Shown in pieces: positions 16,976-25,582 of a DNA stretch of 64,000 nt (positions are counted from its first letter, which is position 1; every line of letters starts with the position of its first letter). The notes beneath the pieces are model-generated. The model worked only from the letters and a program-made list of their open reading frames with translations, made no database searches and was not told the DNA's origin. The DNA comes from JBBQAA01 sp038276395 (GTDB lineage: Bacteria; Actinomycetota; Thermoleophilia; Solirubrobacterales; Solirubrobacteraceae), in contig JBBQAA010000022.1 in assembly GCA_038276395.1 (NCBI GenBank), positions 13,551 to 77,550 of the forward strand, written 5' to 3'. The translations under genes and the position numbers were made by a program.

Positions 16976-17386
16976 ATGGCGGACTTTCTCGACACGAAGC
17001 TCAAGGAGATCGATGAGCGGCTCAAGGAGCTGCGACCCCTCGTCGAGGAGCACACGCGGCTCGAGGCGGCCCGCAACGCGATGGCGGGCTCGACCGGCTC
17101 GAGCGCCGCCGCCTCGGGCGGCGGCCGCCGCCGCGGGCCCGGACGCCCGCGCGGCTCGGGCGCGGGGCGCCGCGGCCGCCCGCGCGGCGGCAACACCCGC
17201 GCCAGGCAGGCGCTCGAGCTCGTGCGCGCCCAGCCGGGCGTCACCATCCGCGAGCTCGCCTCGGCGATGGACATCAAGCCGAACTACCTCGACCGCGTCC
17301 TGCCCCAGATGGAGAAGGAGGGCGAGGTCTCCCGCCGCGGCCAGGGCTGGCACGCGGCGGGCGGGGTCGCGGCAGCGGGAGAGTGA
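16976..17386 (+). CDS. Probable nucleoid-associated protein with AT-hooks and winged helix
   Basis: A 136-residue protein in three parts. Residues 1-35 form a charged helix likely to be coiled coil (FLDTKLKEIDERLKELRPLVEE). Residues 50-73 are a Gly/Arg linker with two AT-hook cores (GRPRG at 56-60 and 67-71). Residues about 75-127 form a small helix-turn-helix/winged domain (ARQALELVRAQPGVTIREL, MDIKPNYLDRVLPQMEKEG). The parts suggest dimerisation, minor-groove binding and specific DNA contact. Function is inferred from domains only. The start is supported by GCGAAAGGCAGC just upstream. Confidence 0.8.
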   Translation: MADFLDTKLKEIDERLKELRPLVEEHTRLEAARNAMAGSTGSSAAASGGGRRRGPGRPRGSGAGRRGRPRGGNTRARQALELVRAQPGVTIRELASAMDIKPNYLDRVLPQMEKEGEVSRRGQGWHAAGGVAAAGE

Positions 17387-17477
17387 CTGTCCGGCGGTTC
17401 TCGCCGACCGCTTGACTTACTCAGTGCGTCCCCCGCAGGTGGACTCCATGCCGTGAGGCGGCGAGCAGCTCGCAGGC

Positions 17478-18461
17478 TCAGACGAGCCCGAGCTGCTTGA
17501 CCGCCTCTCGCTCATCCTTGAGCTCGCCCACCGTCTTGTCGATCCGCTCCCGCGAGAAGTCGCCGATCTCGAGGCCCTCGGCGAAGCTCCACTCGCCGCC
17601 GGAGAGCCTGACCGGGAAGGAGCAGACAAGCCCCTCCTCGACGCCGTAGGGGTTGCCGTCGGAGGGGACGGCCATCGAACGCAGGCGGTCGGCGCCGCTG
17701 ACCCAGTCGCGCACGTGGTCGACCGCCGCGTTGGCGGCCGAGGCGGCGCTCGAGGCCCCGCGCGCCTCGATGATCTCCGCGCCGCGCTTGCCCACGCGCG
17801 GGATGTACTCCTCCGCATACCAGGTCTCGTCGACCTGCTCCGATGCCTTCTCGCCCTTCACCTTGGCGTTGAACAGGTCGGGATACATGGTGGGTGAGTG
17901 GTTGCCCCACACGCACAGGTCCTCGATGTCCCCCACGCCGACCTCGAGCTTCTGGGCGAGCTGGGCCACGGCGCGGTTCTCGTCCAGGCGCGTCATCGCC
18001 GTGAAGCGCTCCGCCGGGATGTCCCCCGCCGCGGTGCGGGCGATCAGGCAGTTGGTGTTGGCCGGGTTGCCGACGACGAGCACGCGCACGTCGTCGGCCG
18101 CGCCGGCGTTCAGGGCCTCGCCCTGGGGCCCGAAGATCTTGCCGTTGGCCTCGAGCAGATCGGCGCGCTCCATGCCCTTCGAGCGCGGGCGCGCGCCCAC
18201 GAGCAGCGCCACGTTGACGCCGTCGAACGCCTGCTTGGCGTCGTCGTGGATGTCGACCGAGGCGAGCAGGGGGAAGGCGCAGTCGAACAGCTCGAGCGCC
18301 GTGCCCTCGGCCGCCTTGACCGCGTCGGGGATCTCCAGGAGCTTCAGCGCGACCGGGGTGTCGGGCCCGAGCAGCTGGCCCGAGGCGATGCGGAAGAGCA
18401 GGGCGTAGCCGATCTGGCCGGCGGCGCCGGTGACGGCGACGTTCACGGGTGAGTCAGGCAC
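17478..18461 (-). CDS. mdh: Malate dehydrogenase
   Basis: Interconverts malate and oxaloacetate with NAD in the TCA cycle. 327 residues: the N-terminal NAD site is VTGAAGQIGYALL, followed by ALLVGARPRSKGMERADLL (substrate arginines), VVGNPANTNC, RLDENRA and the catalytic-His segment VWGNHSPTMYPD. This is the cytosolic-type MDH of many actinobacteria. The GTG start overlaps the end of icd by 8 bases, so the two TCA enzymes are made from one message. Confidence 0.96.
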   Translation of the reverse strand: MPDSPVNVAVTGAAGQIGYALLFRIASGQLLGPDTPVALKLLEIPDAVKAAEGTALELFDCAFPLLASVDIHDDAKQAFDGVNVALLVGARPRSKGMERADLLEANGKIFGPQGEALNAGAADDVRVLVVGNPANTNCLIARTAAGDIPAERFTAMTRLDENRAVAQLAQKLEVGVGDIEDLCVWGNHSPTMYPDLFNAKVKGEKASEQVDETWYAEEYIPRVGKRGAEIIEARGASSAASAANAAVDHVRDWVSGADRLRSMAVPSDGNPYGVEEGLVCSFPVRLSGGEWSFAEGLEIGDFSRERIDKTVGELKDEREAVKQLGLV

Positions 18462-19680
18462 TCTGGTTCATCTCCTTCTGGAGGTTCTGGTCGATCGCGT
18501 CGAGGAACTCCTCGGTGGAGAGGAACTCCTGGTCCTTCCCGATGAGCAGCGCGAGGTCCTTGGTCATCTTCCCGCTCTCCACCGTGTCCACACAGACCCG
18601 CTCGAGGGTCTCGGCGAACTCGGTGACCTCGGGGGTGTCGTCCATCCGCCCGCGGTAGGCCAGGCCGCGCGTCCACGCGAAGATCGAGGCGATGGGGTTG
18701 GTCGAGGTCGCCTCGCCCTTCTGGTGGAGGCGGAAGTGGCGGGTGACGGTGCCGTGCGCGGCCTCGGCCTCCACGGTCTCGCCGTCGGGGGTCATGAGGA
18801 CGGAGGTCATGAGGCCGAGCGAGCCGAAGCCCTGGGCCACGGTGTCGGACTGCACGTCGCCGTCGTAGTTCTTGCACGCCCACACGTAGCCGCCCTCCCA
18901 CTTGAGCGCGGCGGCGACCATGTCGTCGATCAGGCGGTGCTCGTAGGTGAGATCCGCCTCCTCGAACTCCTCCTTGAACTCGGCCTCGAAGACCTCGGCG
19001 AAGAGGTCCTTGAAGCGCCCGTCGTAGGCCTTGAGGATCGTGTTCTTGGTCGACATGTACAGCGGGTAGCCGCGGTCGAGCGCGTAGCGCATGGAGGCGC
19101 GGGCGAAGTCGCGGATCGACTCGTCGAGGTTGTACATGGCCATCGCCACGCCGCCGCCGGGAAAGTCGAAGACGTCGATCTCCTGAGCCTCGGAGCCGTC
19201 CTCGGGGGTGAAGGTGAGGGTGAGCTTGCCCTTGCCCTTGACCACCATGTCCTCGGCGCGGTACTGGTCGCCGAAGGCGTGGCGGCCGATGATGATCGGC
19301 TCCGTCCAACCCGGCACGAGCCGCGGCACGTTCGAGATGACGATCGGCTCGCGGAAGATGACCCCGCCGAGGATGTTGCGGATCGTCCCGTTGGGCGAGC
19401 GGTACATGCGCTTGAGGTCGAACTCCTCGACGCGCGCCTCGTCGGGGGTGATCGTCGCGCACTTCACGCCGACGCCGTACTCCTTGATCGCGTTGGCGGC
19501 GTCGACCGTGACCTGGTCGTCGGTCTCGTCGCGCTTCTCGATCCCGAGGTCGAAGTACTTCAGCTCGATCTCCAGGTAGGGGAGGATGAGCTTCTCCTTG
19601 ATGAACTCCCAGATGACATGGGTCATCTCGTCCCCGTCGAGCTCGACGACGGGCGTCTTCACCTTGATCTTGTCGGGCAT
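18454..19680 (-). CDS. icd: NADP-dependent isocitrate dehydrogenase (eukaryote-like homodimer)
   Basis: Converts isocitrate to 2-oxoglutarate. It is 408 residues, the size of the type II homodimeric enzyme. Visible marks are VELDGDEMTHVIW, CATITPDEARVEEF, the substrate Ser/Arg loop SPNGTIRNILGG, FREPI, the metal site in YDGDVQSDTVAQGFGSLGL, and the NADP site AEAAHGTVTRHFR. The ATG start lies 2 bases after the stop of an upstream methyltransferase gene, making a three-gene minus-strand operon with mdh. Confidence 0.96.
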   Translation of the reverse strand: MPDKIKVKTPVVELDGDEMTHVIWEFIKEKLILPYLEIELKYFDLGIEKRDETDDQVTVDAANAIKEYGVGVKCATITPDEARVEEFDLKRMYRSPNGTIRNILGGVIFREPIVISNVPRLVPGWTEPIIIGRHAFGDQYRAEDMVVKGKGKLTLTFTPEDGSEAQEIDVFDFPGGGVAMAMYNLDESIRDFARASMRYALDRGYPLYMSTKNTILKAYDGRFKDLFAEVFEAEFKEEFEEADLTYEHRLIDDMVAAALKWEGGYVWACKNYDGDVQSDTVAQGFGSLGLMTSVLMTPDGETVEAEAAHGTVTRHFRLHQKGEATSTNPIASIFAWTRGLAYRGRMDDTPEVTEFAETLERVCVDTVESGKMTKDLALLIGKDQEFLSTEEFLDAIDQNLQKEMNQSA

Positions 19681-19682
19681 GG

Positions 19683-20342
19683 TCACCGACTCTGCCACAA
19701 CGGCGGGCGCGGTCCGGGTCTGACTCCGGCGAGGAGCGCCATCTCGCGCCATTTCCAGTAGCAGTCGGCGTCGTCGAAGCTGAGCGCGCGCAGCCAGCCG
19801 ACCTGGGTCTCGACGTCGAGCAGGCGGTCGGACGGGTCCTCGTCCTCCAGCGGCTCGCCGATCGCGGCGAAGAACGCGAGGTGAAGCCGGCGGGTGGGCG
19901 AGGCCACGTGCTCGAAGTTCGCGAACAGGCCGCCGGACTCGAGCCGATCGAGCACCTCGGCGTAGAGGGCCCGCTTGCGCTCGTGCTCGAGGTGGTGGAT
20001 GGCCATCGAGGAGACCACGGCGTCGAAGCGCCCGAGCGCCGGCAGCGGCTCCGCGAGGTCGTGCTCGATCAGGGTGACGCGTCGATCGCCCGTGAACCTT
20101 CGGCGGGCGCGCGCCAGCATGAGGCCGGAGAAGTCGAGGCCCGTCCCCTGCGTGCCCGGGCGGTCCCGGAGCAGCAGAGCGAGCAGGCGGCCGTCGCCGG
20201 TCCCGAGGTCGAGGATGCGGCCGGCCCCGCGCGGGACGAGATCGAGCAGGACGCTCTCGCCCTCGGCGCGGCGCGGGTACTCGTCCGCGCGCTCCAGGTA
20301 ACGGTCCACGTGTTCGGCGCGCGACCATTCACCGGATGCCAT
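19683..20342 (-). CDS. Class I SAM-dependent methyltransferase
   Basis: A 219-residue Rossmann-fold methyltransferase of unknown substrate. The SAM-binding glycine loop is ILDLGTGDGRLLALL (motif I), the acidic residue after strand 2 is in TGLDFSGLM, and SMAIHHLEHERK is a motif-IV-like segment. ATG 20342 was chosen because an upstream extension would run into the divergent acyl-CoA dehydrogenase promoter. It leads the icd-mdh operon with 2 bases between its stop and the icd start, which is unusual company for TCA genes. Confidence 0.85.
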   Translation of the reverse strand: MASGEWSRAEHVDRYLERADEYPRRAEGESVLLDLVPRGAGRILDLGTGDGRLLALLLRDRPGTQGTGLDFSGLMLARARRRFTGDRRVTLIEHDLAEPLPALGRFDAVVSSMAIHHLEHERKRALYAEVLDRLESGGLFANFEHVASPTRRLHLAFFAAIGEPLEDEDPSDRLLDVETQVGWLRALSFDDADCYWKWREMALLAGVRPGPRPPLWQSR

Positions 20343-20373
20343 CGGCTCAGTATCGCTCTTTAGACTTCTGCCC

Positions 20374-21993
20374 ATGTCCGCCACCCACGAGGTCGCAAAC
20401 CAGGTCCCGCCGCTCGAGGACTACGACGCCTTCGCCGAGAACCGCCCGCTCGTGGCCGCTCTGCACCGCGAGGGCGCCGGCTGGGCGGAGGAGGAGGCGC
20501 ACGCCGTCGGGCGCCTGGCCGCGGATCCCGAGACGATCGCCTGGGGCTTTGACGCCAACCGCCACCCGCCCGAGCTGCGCACCCACGATCGCTACGGGAA
20601 CCGGCTCGACGAGGTCGAGTTCCACCCGAGCTGGCACAAGCTCCTCTCCGCCGCCACCGCGCACGGGATCCACGCGCTCCCGTGGGCGGATCCCCAGCCG
20701 GGCGCGCACGCCGCCCGCGCCGCGATGTCGCTGACCTACGGCCAGGTCGAGGCCGGCCACGGCTGCCCGCTGACCATGACTTTCGCCGCCGTGCCCGTGC
20801 TGCGGGCGGAGCCGAGGATCGCCGCCGTCTGGGAGCCGAAGCTCACCGCCAGCGGCTACGACCCCGAGCTGCGGCCGGTGGCCGAGAAGGGCTCGGCGCT
20901 CTGCGGGATGGGGATGACGGAGAAGCAGGGCGGCTCCGACGTGCGCGCGAACACGACGCGCGCCGAGCCCGCGGGCGACGGCTGGCACGCGCTCACCGGC
21001 CACAAGTGGTTCTGCTCGGCGCCGATGTGCGACCTCTTCCTCGTGCTCGCCCAGGCACCCGAGGGGATCACGTGCTTCGCCCTTCCCCGCATCCTGCCCG
21101 ACGGCGAGCGCAACGTCTTCCGCCTCCAGCGCCTGAAGGACAAGCTCGGCAACCGCTCGAACGCCTCGAGCGAGGTCGAGTTCCAGGGCACCCTGGCCCG
21201 GCGGGTGGGCGAGCCCGGCCGCGGGGTGCCGACGATCATCGAGATGGTCGGCCACACGCGCCTGGACTGCGCGCTGGGGACGAGCGCGCTCATGCGCGGC
21301 GCCGTCGCCCAGGCCACGCACCACGCCGCGCACCGCGCCGCCTTCGGGAAGCTCCTGATCGACCAGCCGCTGATGGAGCAGGTCCTCGCCGACCTCGCGA
21401 TCGAGTCCGAGGCGGCCACGCTCTCGACGATGCGCCTCGCGCGCGCCTACGACGAGGGGGACACGCCGCTCATCCGCCTCGGCACCGCGGTCCTCAAGTA
21501 CTGGATCTGCAAGCGCGGCCCGATGCTCGCCGCCGAGGCGCTCGAGACGCTCGGCGGCAACGGCTACGTGGAGGACTCGGGAATGCCGCGGATCTACCGC
21601 GAGATGCCGGTTAACTCGGTGTGGGAGGGATCGGGGAACGTCATGTGCCTCGACGTCCTGCGCGCGCTCGCTCGCTCCCCGGAGCTGCTCGAGGCCTACT
21701 TCGCCGAGGTGCAGGAGGCACGCGGCGCCGACGCGCGGCTCGACGCCTTCGTCGACGCGACGCTCGCCGAGTTCTCCGAGCCCGAGGGGCTCGAGCGCCG
21801 GGCGCGGCGGATCGTCGAGCGCCTGGCGCTCGCGCTCCAGGGGTCCCTGATGGTGCGCTTCGGACTGCCGGCCAGCGCCGACGCGTTCTGCGCGGCGCGG
21901 CTCGCGGGGGACGCCGGCCTCGCCTTCGGCACCGTGCCGGCGGGCATCGACGCCCGCGCGATCGTCGAGCACCACCGCCCGCTCGCGGCCTGA
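20374..21993 (+). CDS. AidB-like acyl-CoA dehydrogenase family protein
   Basis: A 539-residue flavoprotein, longer than standard acyl-CoA dehydrogenases and matching the AidB branch. Marks are GMGMTEKQGGSDVRANTT (FAD/substrate region), GHKWFCSAP, FALPRILPDGERN, RLKDKLGNRSNASSEVEF, LETLGGNGYVEDSGMPR and NSVWEGSGNVMCLDVLRA. AidB of E. coli binds DNA and is linked to alkylation defence; here either that or an ordinary branched-chain acyl-CoA role is possible. It is divergent from the methyltransferase with only 31 bases between starts. Confidence 0.9.
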   Translation: MSATHEVANQVPPLEDYDAFAENRPLVAALHREGAGWAEEEAHAVGRLAADPETIAWGFDANRHPPELRTHDRYGNRLDEVEFHPSWHKLLSAATAHGIHALPWADPQPGAHAARAAMSLTYGQVEAGHGCPLTMTFAAVPVLRAEPRIAAVWEPKLTASGYDPELRPVAEKGSALCGMGMTEKQGGSDVRANTTRAEPAGDGWHALTGHKWFCSAPMCDLFLVLAQAPEGITCFALPRILPDGERNVFRLQRLKDKLGNRSNASSEVEFQGTLARRVGEPGRGVPTIIEMVGHTRLDCALGTSALMRGAVAQATHHAAHRAAFGKLLIDQPLMEQVLADLAIESEAATLSTMRLARAYDEGDTPLIRLGTAVLKYWICKRGPMLAAEALETLGGNGYVEDSGMPRIYREMPVNSVWEGSGNVMCLDVLRALARSPELLEAYFAEVQEARGADARLDAFVDATLAEFSEPEGLERRARRIVERLALALQGSLMVRFGLPASADAFCAARLAGDAGLAFGTVPAGIDARAIVEHHRPLAA

Positions 21994-22108
21994 GCCGAGG
22001 AGCGCCGGGCCGGCCGCTCAACGTTCCCGCACTTGTGGTCCCCTGACGCCCTCAACTGCGCATCGCCCCCAGACGGTGGTCCGGGCGCGAGCGGCGGCGG
22101 GCGCGGCG

Positions 22109-22453
22109 CTAACCCCTGAAGCCGACCTGACCCACCGCGCCGACGAGGTTCTCGCAGTTCACGCAGCCGACGCAGCCGACGCAGCCCGAGCACCCGGCGC
22201 AGGCCACGCAGCCGACGCAGCCCGCGCACCAGAGGCACAGGAGCGAGGCGACGCAGCCCGCGATCCCCACCGAGCCGAGGGTCCCCGCCGAGCCCGCGAC
22301 GCCCACCGAGCCAGCCGTACCCACCGAGCCGGCCGTGGCCACCGAGGAATGGGTGAGGACCGACCCCGCCGTCGCCACCGAGCGCGTCGTGGCCACGGAG
22401 CCGGCCGTCGCCACGGAGTCGCGCGTGACCAGCGAGTCCTCGAAGGGCTCCAT
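22109..22453 (-). CDS. Ser/Thr-to-Cys triad-repeat protein
   Basis: A 114-residue protein built almost entirely of a three-residue repeat. Ser occurs at 13, 19, 25, 31, 37, 43, 49, 55 and 61 with Thr usually midway between (SVATAG-type hexads). The same register then continues with Cys at 67 and 73 and at every third residue from 73 to 100 (AGC, VGC, VAC, SGC, VNC). No signal peptide is visible. The ATG lies 2 bases after the M32 peptidase stop on the same strand, with TTGAGG as a ribosome site, so it is probably a translated member of that operon. A left-handed helical or beta-solenoid stack with a thiol ladder is possible. Confidence 0.7.
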   Translation of the reverse strand: MEPFEDSLVTRDSVATAGSVATTRSVATAGSVLTHSSVATAGSVGTAGSVGVAGSAGTLGSVGIAGCVASLLCLWCAGCVGCVACAGCSGCVGCVGCVNCENLVGAVGQVGFRG

Positions 22454-22455
22454 CC

Positions 22456-23982
22456 TCAAGCCGGGACCCCGTACAGCGCGCCGTACTTGCCGGTCAGGTA
22501 GTCGAGGTACGGACCGGCGTCGAGCGGTCCGCCCGCGACGTGCGCGAGCGTCTCGGCCGGCGTGCGGGTGCGTCCGTGGCGGTAGATCCGCTCGGTCAGC
22601 CACGCCCGGATGCCGGCGAAGTCCCCCGCCGCCACCTCCTCCCACACGCCCGGCCGCTCGCCCTCGAGCCGCGCCCAGATCTGCGCGGCCATGACGTTGC
22701 CGAGCAGGTAGGTGGGGAAGTAGCCGAGCATCCCCTCCGACCAGTGCACGTCCTGGAGGACCCCGCGCACGTCGTCCGGCACCTCGATCCCCAGGTACTC
22801 GCGGTACTTCGCGTTCCACGCCTCGGGGAGGTCGGCGAGCTCGAGCGTGCCGTCGAGCATCACCTGCTCGAGCTCCCAGCGGATGATCACGTGCAGCGGG
22901 TAGGTCGCCTCGTCGGCCTCGAAGCGGATGAGCGAGGGCCGCACCCGGTTGATCCCGGCGTAGAGCGCGTCGGCGTCGATGCCGGCGAGCGGGCCGGGGA
23001 AGGCCTCGGCGAGCAGCGGCATGACCCAGCCGCAGAACGCGCGCGAGCGCCCGACGACGTTCTCCCACAGCCGGCTCTGGGACTCGTGCAGCCCGAGCGA
23101 GACCCCGCCCTGCAACGGCGTGCGCTCGAGCGCGGGGTCAGACCCGGCCTCGTACAGACCGTGCCCCGTCTCGTGCAGGCCCGAGTAGAGCGCCATGAGG
23201 AAGGAGTCCTCGTCGAAGCGCGTCGTGATGCGGATGTCCTCCGAGCCGAGCGAGGCGGCGAAGGGATGGACCGCGGTGTCCAGGCGCCAGGCGCTCGGCT
23301 CGAAGCCGACGCGCTCGAGGACCCGGGTGAGCACCTGCCGCTGCCGCGCCGGCGGGTAGTCGCCGGTGAGGAAGGCGTCCTCGACGCGGTCCGCGCGCTC
23401 GGCGATCTCCGCCAGGAAGGGGACGAGCGTCTCCCGCACCTGCGCGAAGACCGTCGCGACGGTCGCGTTGTCGGTCCCCGGCTCGAAGTCGTCGAGCAGC
23501 GCGTCGTAGGGGTCGGCGGCCTCGGGGAAGCACGCGGCGTAGGCGCGGCGGAGCTCGACGAGCCGCGCCAGATGCGGCCGGAAGACCTCCCACTCGCCCT
23601 CCTCGCGCGCGCGCGCCCAAGCCTCGTAGCCCAGCGCGGAGACGCGCGCGAGCTCGGCCTTCAGCTCCCCCGGCACCTTCGTCTCCTTCTCGAAGTCCCG
23701 CTGGGCGACCCGCACGAGGCTCGCGGCGAAGCCGTCGGGGTCGGCGCCGTTCAGCTCCGCCCGCGCGGCCTCGAGCAGCGCCGCGGTTTCGGGCGATGTG
23801 AAGCGCTCGTGGGCCAGGGCCTCGAGCGTGCCCATCGCCTCCGCCCGGGCGGGCGCGCCGCGCGCGGGCATCGTCACCTGCTGGTCCCACATGAGCCCCA
23901 TCGCCACGGCGTGGAGATCGTGGACCTGGGCCAGGCGCTCCCGGAGCGCGTCGAGAGCGGGCGGCATGAGCTGTGCGACCAT
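22456..23982 (-). CDS. M32-family carboxypeptidase (thermostable carboxypeptidase 1)
   Basis: A 508-residue cytoplasmic metallocarboxypeptidase. The zinc site HETGHGLYE is followed by LGLHESQSRLWEN with the third ligand Glu, and by family motifs WDQQVTMPARG, IRITTRFDE and RFEADEATYPLHVIIRWELE. Length matches the family (about 500). ATG 23982 was chosen; ATG 23967 is an alternative. It is divergent from the M50 protease with only 13 bases between start codons, so at least one promoter lies inside the other gene. A triad-repeat protein follows immediately downstream. Confidence 0.94.
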   Translation of the reverse strand: MVAQLMPPALDALRERLAQVHDLHAVAMGLMWDQQVTMPARGAPARAEAMGTLEALAHERFTSPETAALLEAARAELNGADPDGFAASLVRVAQRDFEKETKVPGELKAELARVSALGYEAWARAREEGEWEVFRPHLARLVELRRAYAACFPEAADPYDALLDDFEPGTDNATVATVFAQVRETLVPFLAEIAERADRVEDAFLTGDYPPARQRQVLTRVLERVGFEPSAWRLDTAVHPFAASLGSEDIRITTRFDEDSFLMALYSGLHETGHGLYEAGSDPALERTPLQGGVSLGLHESQSRLWENVVGRSRAFCGWVMPLLAEAFPGPLAGIDADALYAGINRVRPSLIRFEADEATYPLHVIIRWELEQVMLDGTLELADLPEAWNAKYREYLGIEVPDDVRGVLQDVHWSEGMLGYFPTYLLGNVMAAQIWARLEGERPGVWEEVAAGDFAGIRAWLTERIYRHGRTRTPAETLAHVAGGPLDAGPYLDYLTGKYGALYGVPA

Positions 23983-23995
23983 AGCTTTCACGTCG

Positions 23996-25147
23996 ATGCT
24001 CCGCCGCACCGGCTCCATCAAGCTCGCCACGATCCTCGGCATCCGCGTGGGGGTGGACGCGAGCTGGTTCATCGTGCTCGCGCTCGTCATGTACGCGCTC
24101 TCCTCGTCGTTCAGGCGCACGCTCGCGAGCTCGGACACCGTCGCCTACCTGACGGCGGTCGCCAGCGCGCTGCTCTTCTTCGCCTCGATCGTCCTGCACG
24201 AGCTCGGGCACGCCGTCGCCGCCCGGCGGGAGGGCATCACGACGGCGCGGATCGACCTGTGGTTCTTCGGCGGGCTCGCGCGCCTCTCGCGGGACTCGCG
24301 GACGCCGGGGGAGGAGGCGCGGATCGCCGCCGCCGGCCCCGTCGTGACGCTCATCATCGTCCTCCTCTGCGGCGGCGCGGTACTGCTCGCCGCCGGCCCG
24401 CACGACTACCTCGACACCACGGGCTTCCACCACGAGGGGGCCGTCACCCCGCTGCTCCTGCTGCTCACCTGGGTCGGCTCGATCAACGTCGTGCTCCTGC
24501 TCTTCAACCTCATCCCCGCCTACCCGCTCGACGGCGGGCGCCTCGCGCGGGCGCTCATCTGGCGGCTGACGGGGGATCGCGGGCGGGCCACGCGCGCCGC
24601 CGCGCGCGTCGGCCAGCTCTTCGCCTACTTGATGATCGGCTACGGGCTCGTGCTGCTCGCGAGCGGCGCGATCGGCGGGCTCTACCTGATCGTGCTCGGC
24701 TTCCTCTTCGGCTCCTCGGCCCGGGCGGCGATCCTCCAGAGCGCCGCCGCCGACCGCATGGGACAGGTCCGCGTGGCCGACATCATGGACCCGGAGCCGG
24801 TCTCCGTGCCCGCCGAGCTGTCGCTCGAGCACGCCAAGGAGGACTACTTCCTGCGCTACGGCTGGAGCTGGTTCCCCGTCGTCGACCCCGCCGGGCGCCT
24901 CGTCGGGCTCCTGCGGGAGGACAGCGCGCGCGGGGGCGGGCCCGACCCGGTGTCCTCGGCCATGGCGGTGCCGGACGGCTGGCGCGTGGGAACCGACCGC
25001 TCCCTTGACGAGCTCATGAGCTCCGAGCCGCTGCACCGGCTGGGCGGGCTCGTCGCGGTCGACCCCGAGGGCCGCGTGTGCGGGGTCGTCACCCTCGGAC
25101 AGGTGCGCCGCGCGATCGCCGGCGCCCTCAGACCCCCGTTCTCGTGA
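23996..25147 (+). CDS. M50 site-2-type intramembrane metalloprotease with CBS domains
   Basis: A 383-residue membrane protease of the SpoIVFB/Rip3 group. Helix-embedded zinc motifs are VLHELGHAVAARR (HExxH) and PAYPLDGGRLARA (the third ligand Asp). FFGGLARLSRDS and GEEARIAAAGP lie between, as in the family. The C-terminal third is cytoplasmic and has paired CBS-type repeats (ADIMDPEPVSVPAEL, WFPVVDPAGRLVGLL, LVAVDPEGRVCGVVTL), which usually sense adenine nucleotides. Its substrate is unknown; no anti-sigma factor lies beside it. The start is the first ATG giving a complete first helix. Confidence 0.92.
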   Translation: MLRRTGSIKLATILGIRVGVDASWFIVLALVMYALSSSFRRTLASSDTVAYLTAVASALLFFASIVLHELGHAVAARREGITTARIDLWFFGGLARLSRDSRTPGEEARIAAAGPVVTLIIVLLCGGAVLLAAGPHDYLDTTGFHHEGAVTPLLLLLTWVGSINVVLLLFNLIPAYPLDGGRLARALIWRLTGDRGRATRAAARVGQLFAYLMIGYGLVLLASGAIGGLYLIVLGFLFGSSARAAILQSAAADRMGQVRVADIMDPEPVSVPAELSLEHAKEDYFLRYGWSWFPVVDPAGRLVGLLREDSARGGGPDPVSSAMAVPDGWRVGTDRSLDELMSSEPLHRLGGLVAVDPEGRVCGVVTLGQVRRAIAGALRPPFS

Positions 25148-25148
25148 G

Positions 25149-25513
25149 CTCCCGGCGACTCTGCTCCTCCCCGCCCTGCTCGTGCTGCCCGCGGCCGCCG
25201 CCGCCGATAGCTCGGTCACCGCCAGCACCCGCGTGACGCTCATCCACGCCGGGCTGACCGCACGCCCGAACCCGCACCCAGCCGCGGGGCCGGAGACCTA
25301 CCGCTTCTACGGCTTCCCGACCGCAAGCCGATCTACGTGGGCAAGGCGCAGCGCGCCTGCGGCAAGCTCACCCGCCGCGTCCCGCTCATCCCCTACGGCA
25401 CGCGGGTCCGCCTCGGCACCTGGAAGATCTACTCCTCCAACCGCAGGCGCTACGCGAAGCGCTCGACGCTGCTCATCTACCCCTTCGAGATCTTCCGGAC
25501 CGTTCATCTCTAG
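25149..25513 (+). pseudogene. Small secreted protein, frameshifted
   Basis: A signal-peptide-like stretch (LLLPALLVLPAAAAADS) leads into TLIHAGLTARPNPHPAAGPETYRFYGFP. The sequence then continues in another frame as DRKPIYVGKAQRACGKLTRRVPLIPYGTRVRL and IYPFEIFRTVHL before a stop. One base missing near 25318 explains the switch. No start codon is found in frame before the signal sequence, so the 5' end is damaged too. I do not recognise the family. Confidence 0.5.
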
Positions 25514-25582
25514 GCGGCCCCCGGGCGGTCCCGGCGCGAGGGCACCGGCCCCGACCCCGGTTCCTTTGTAAGAATCGGGACC

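Noticed and set aside
22109..23068. Longer version of the triad-repeat frame extending upstream
   Set aside because: Upstream of 22453 the frame is a shadow of the M32 peptidase gene; ATG 22453 with a ribosome site right after the peptidase stop is the sensible start.
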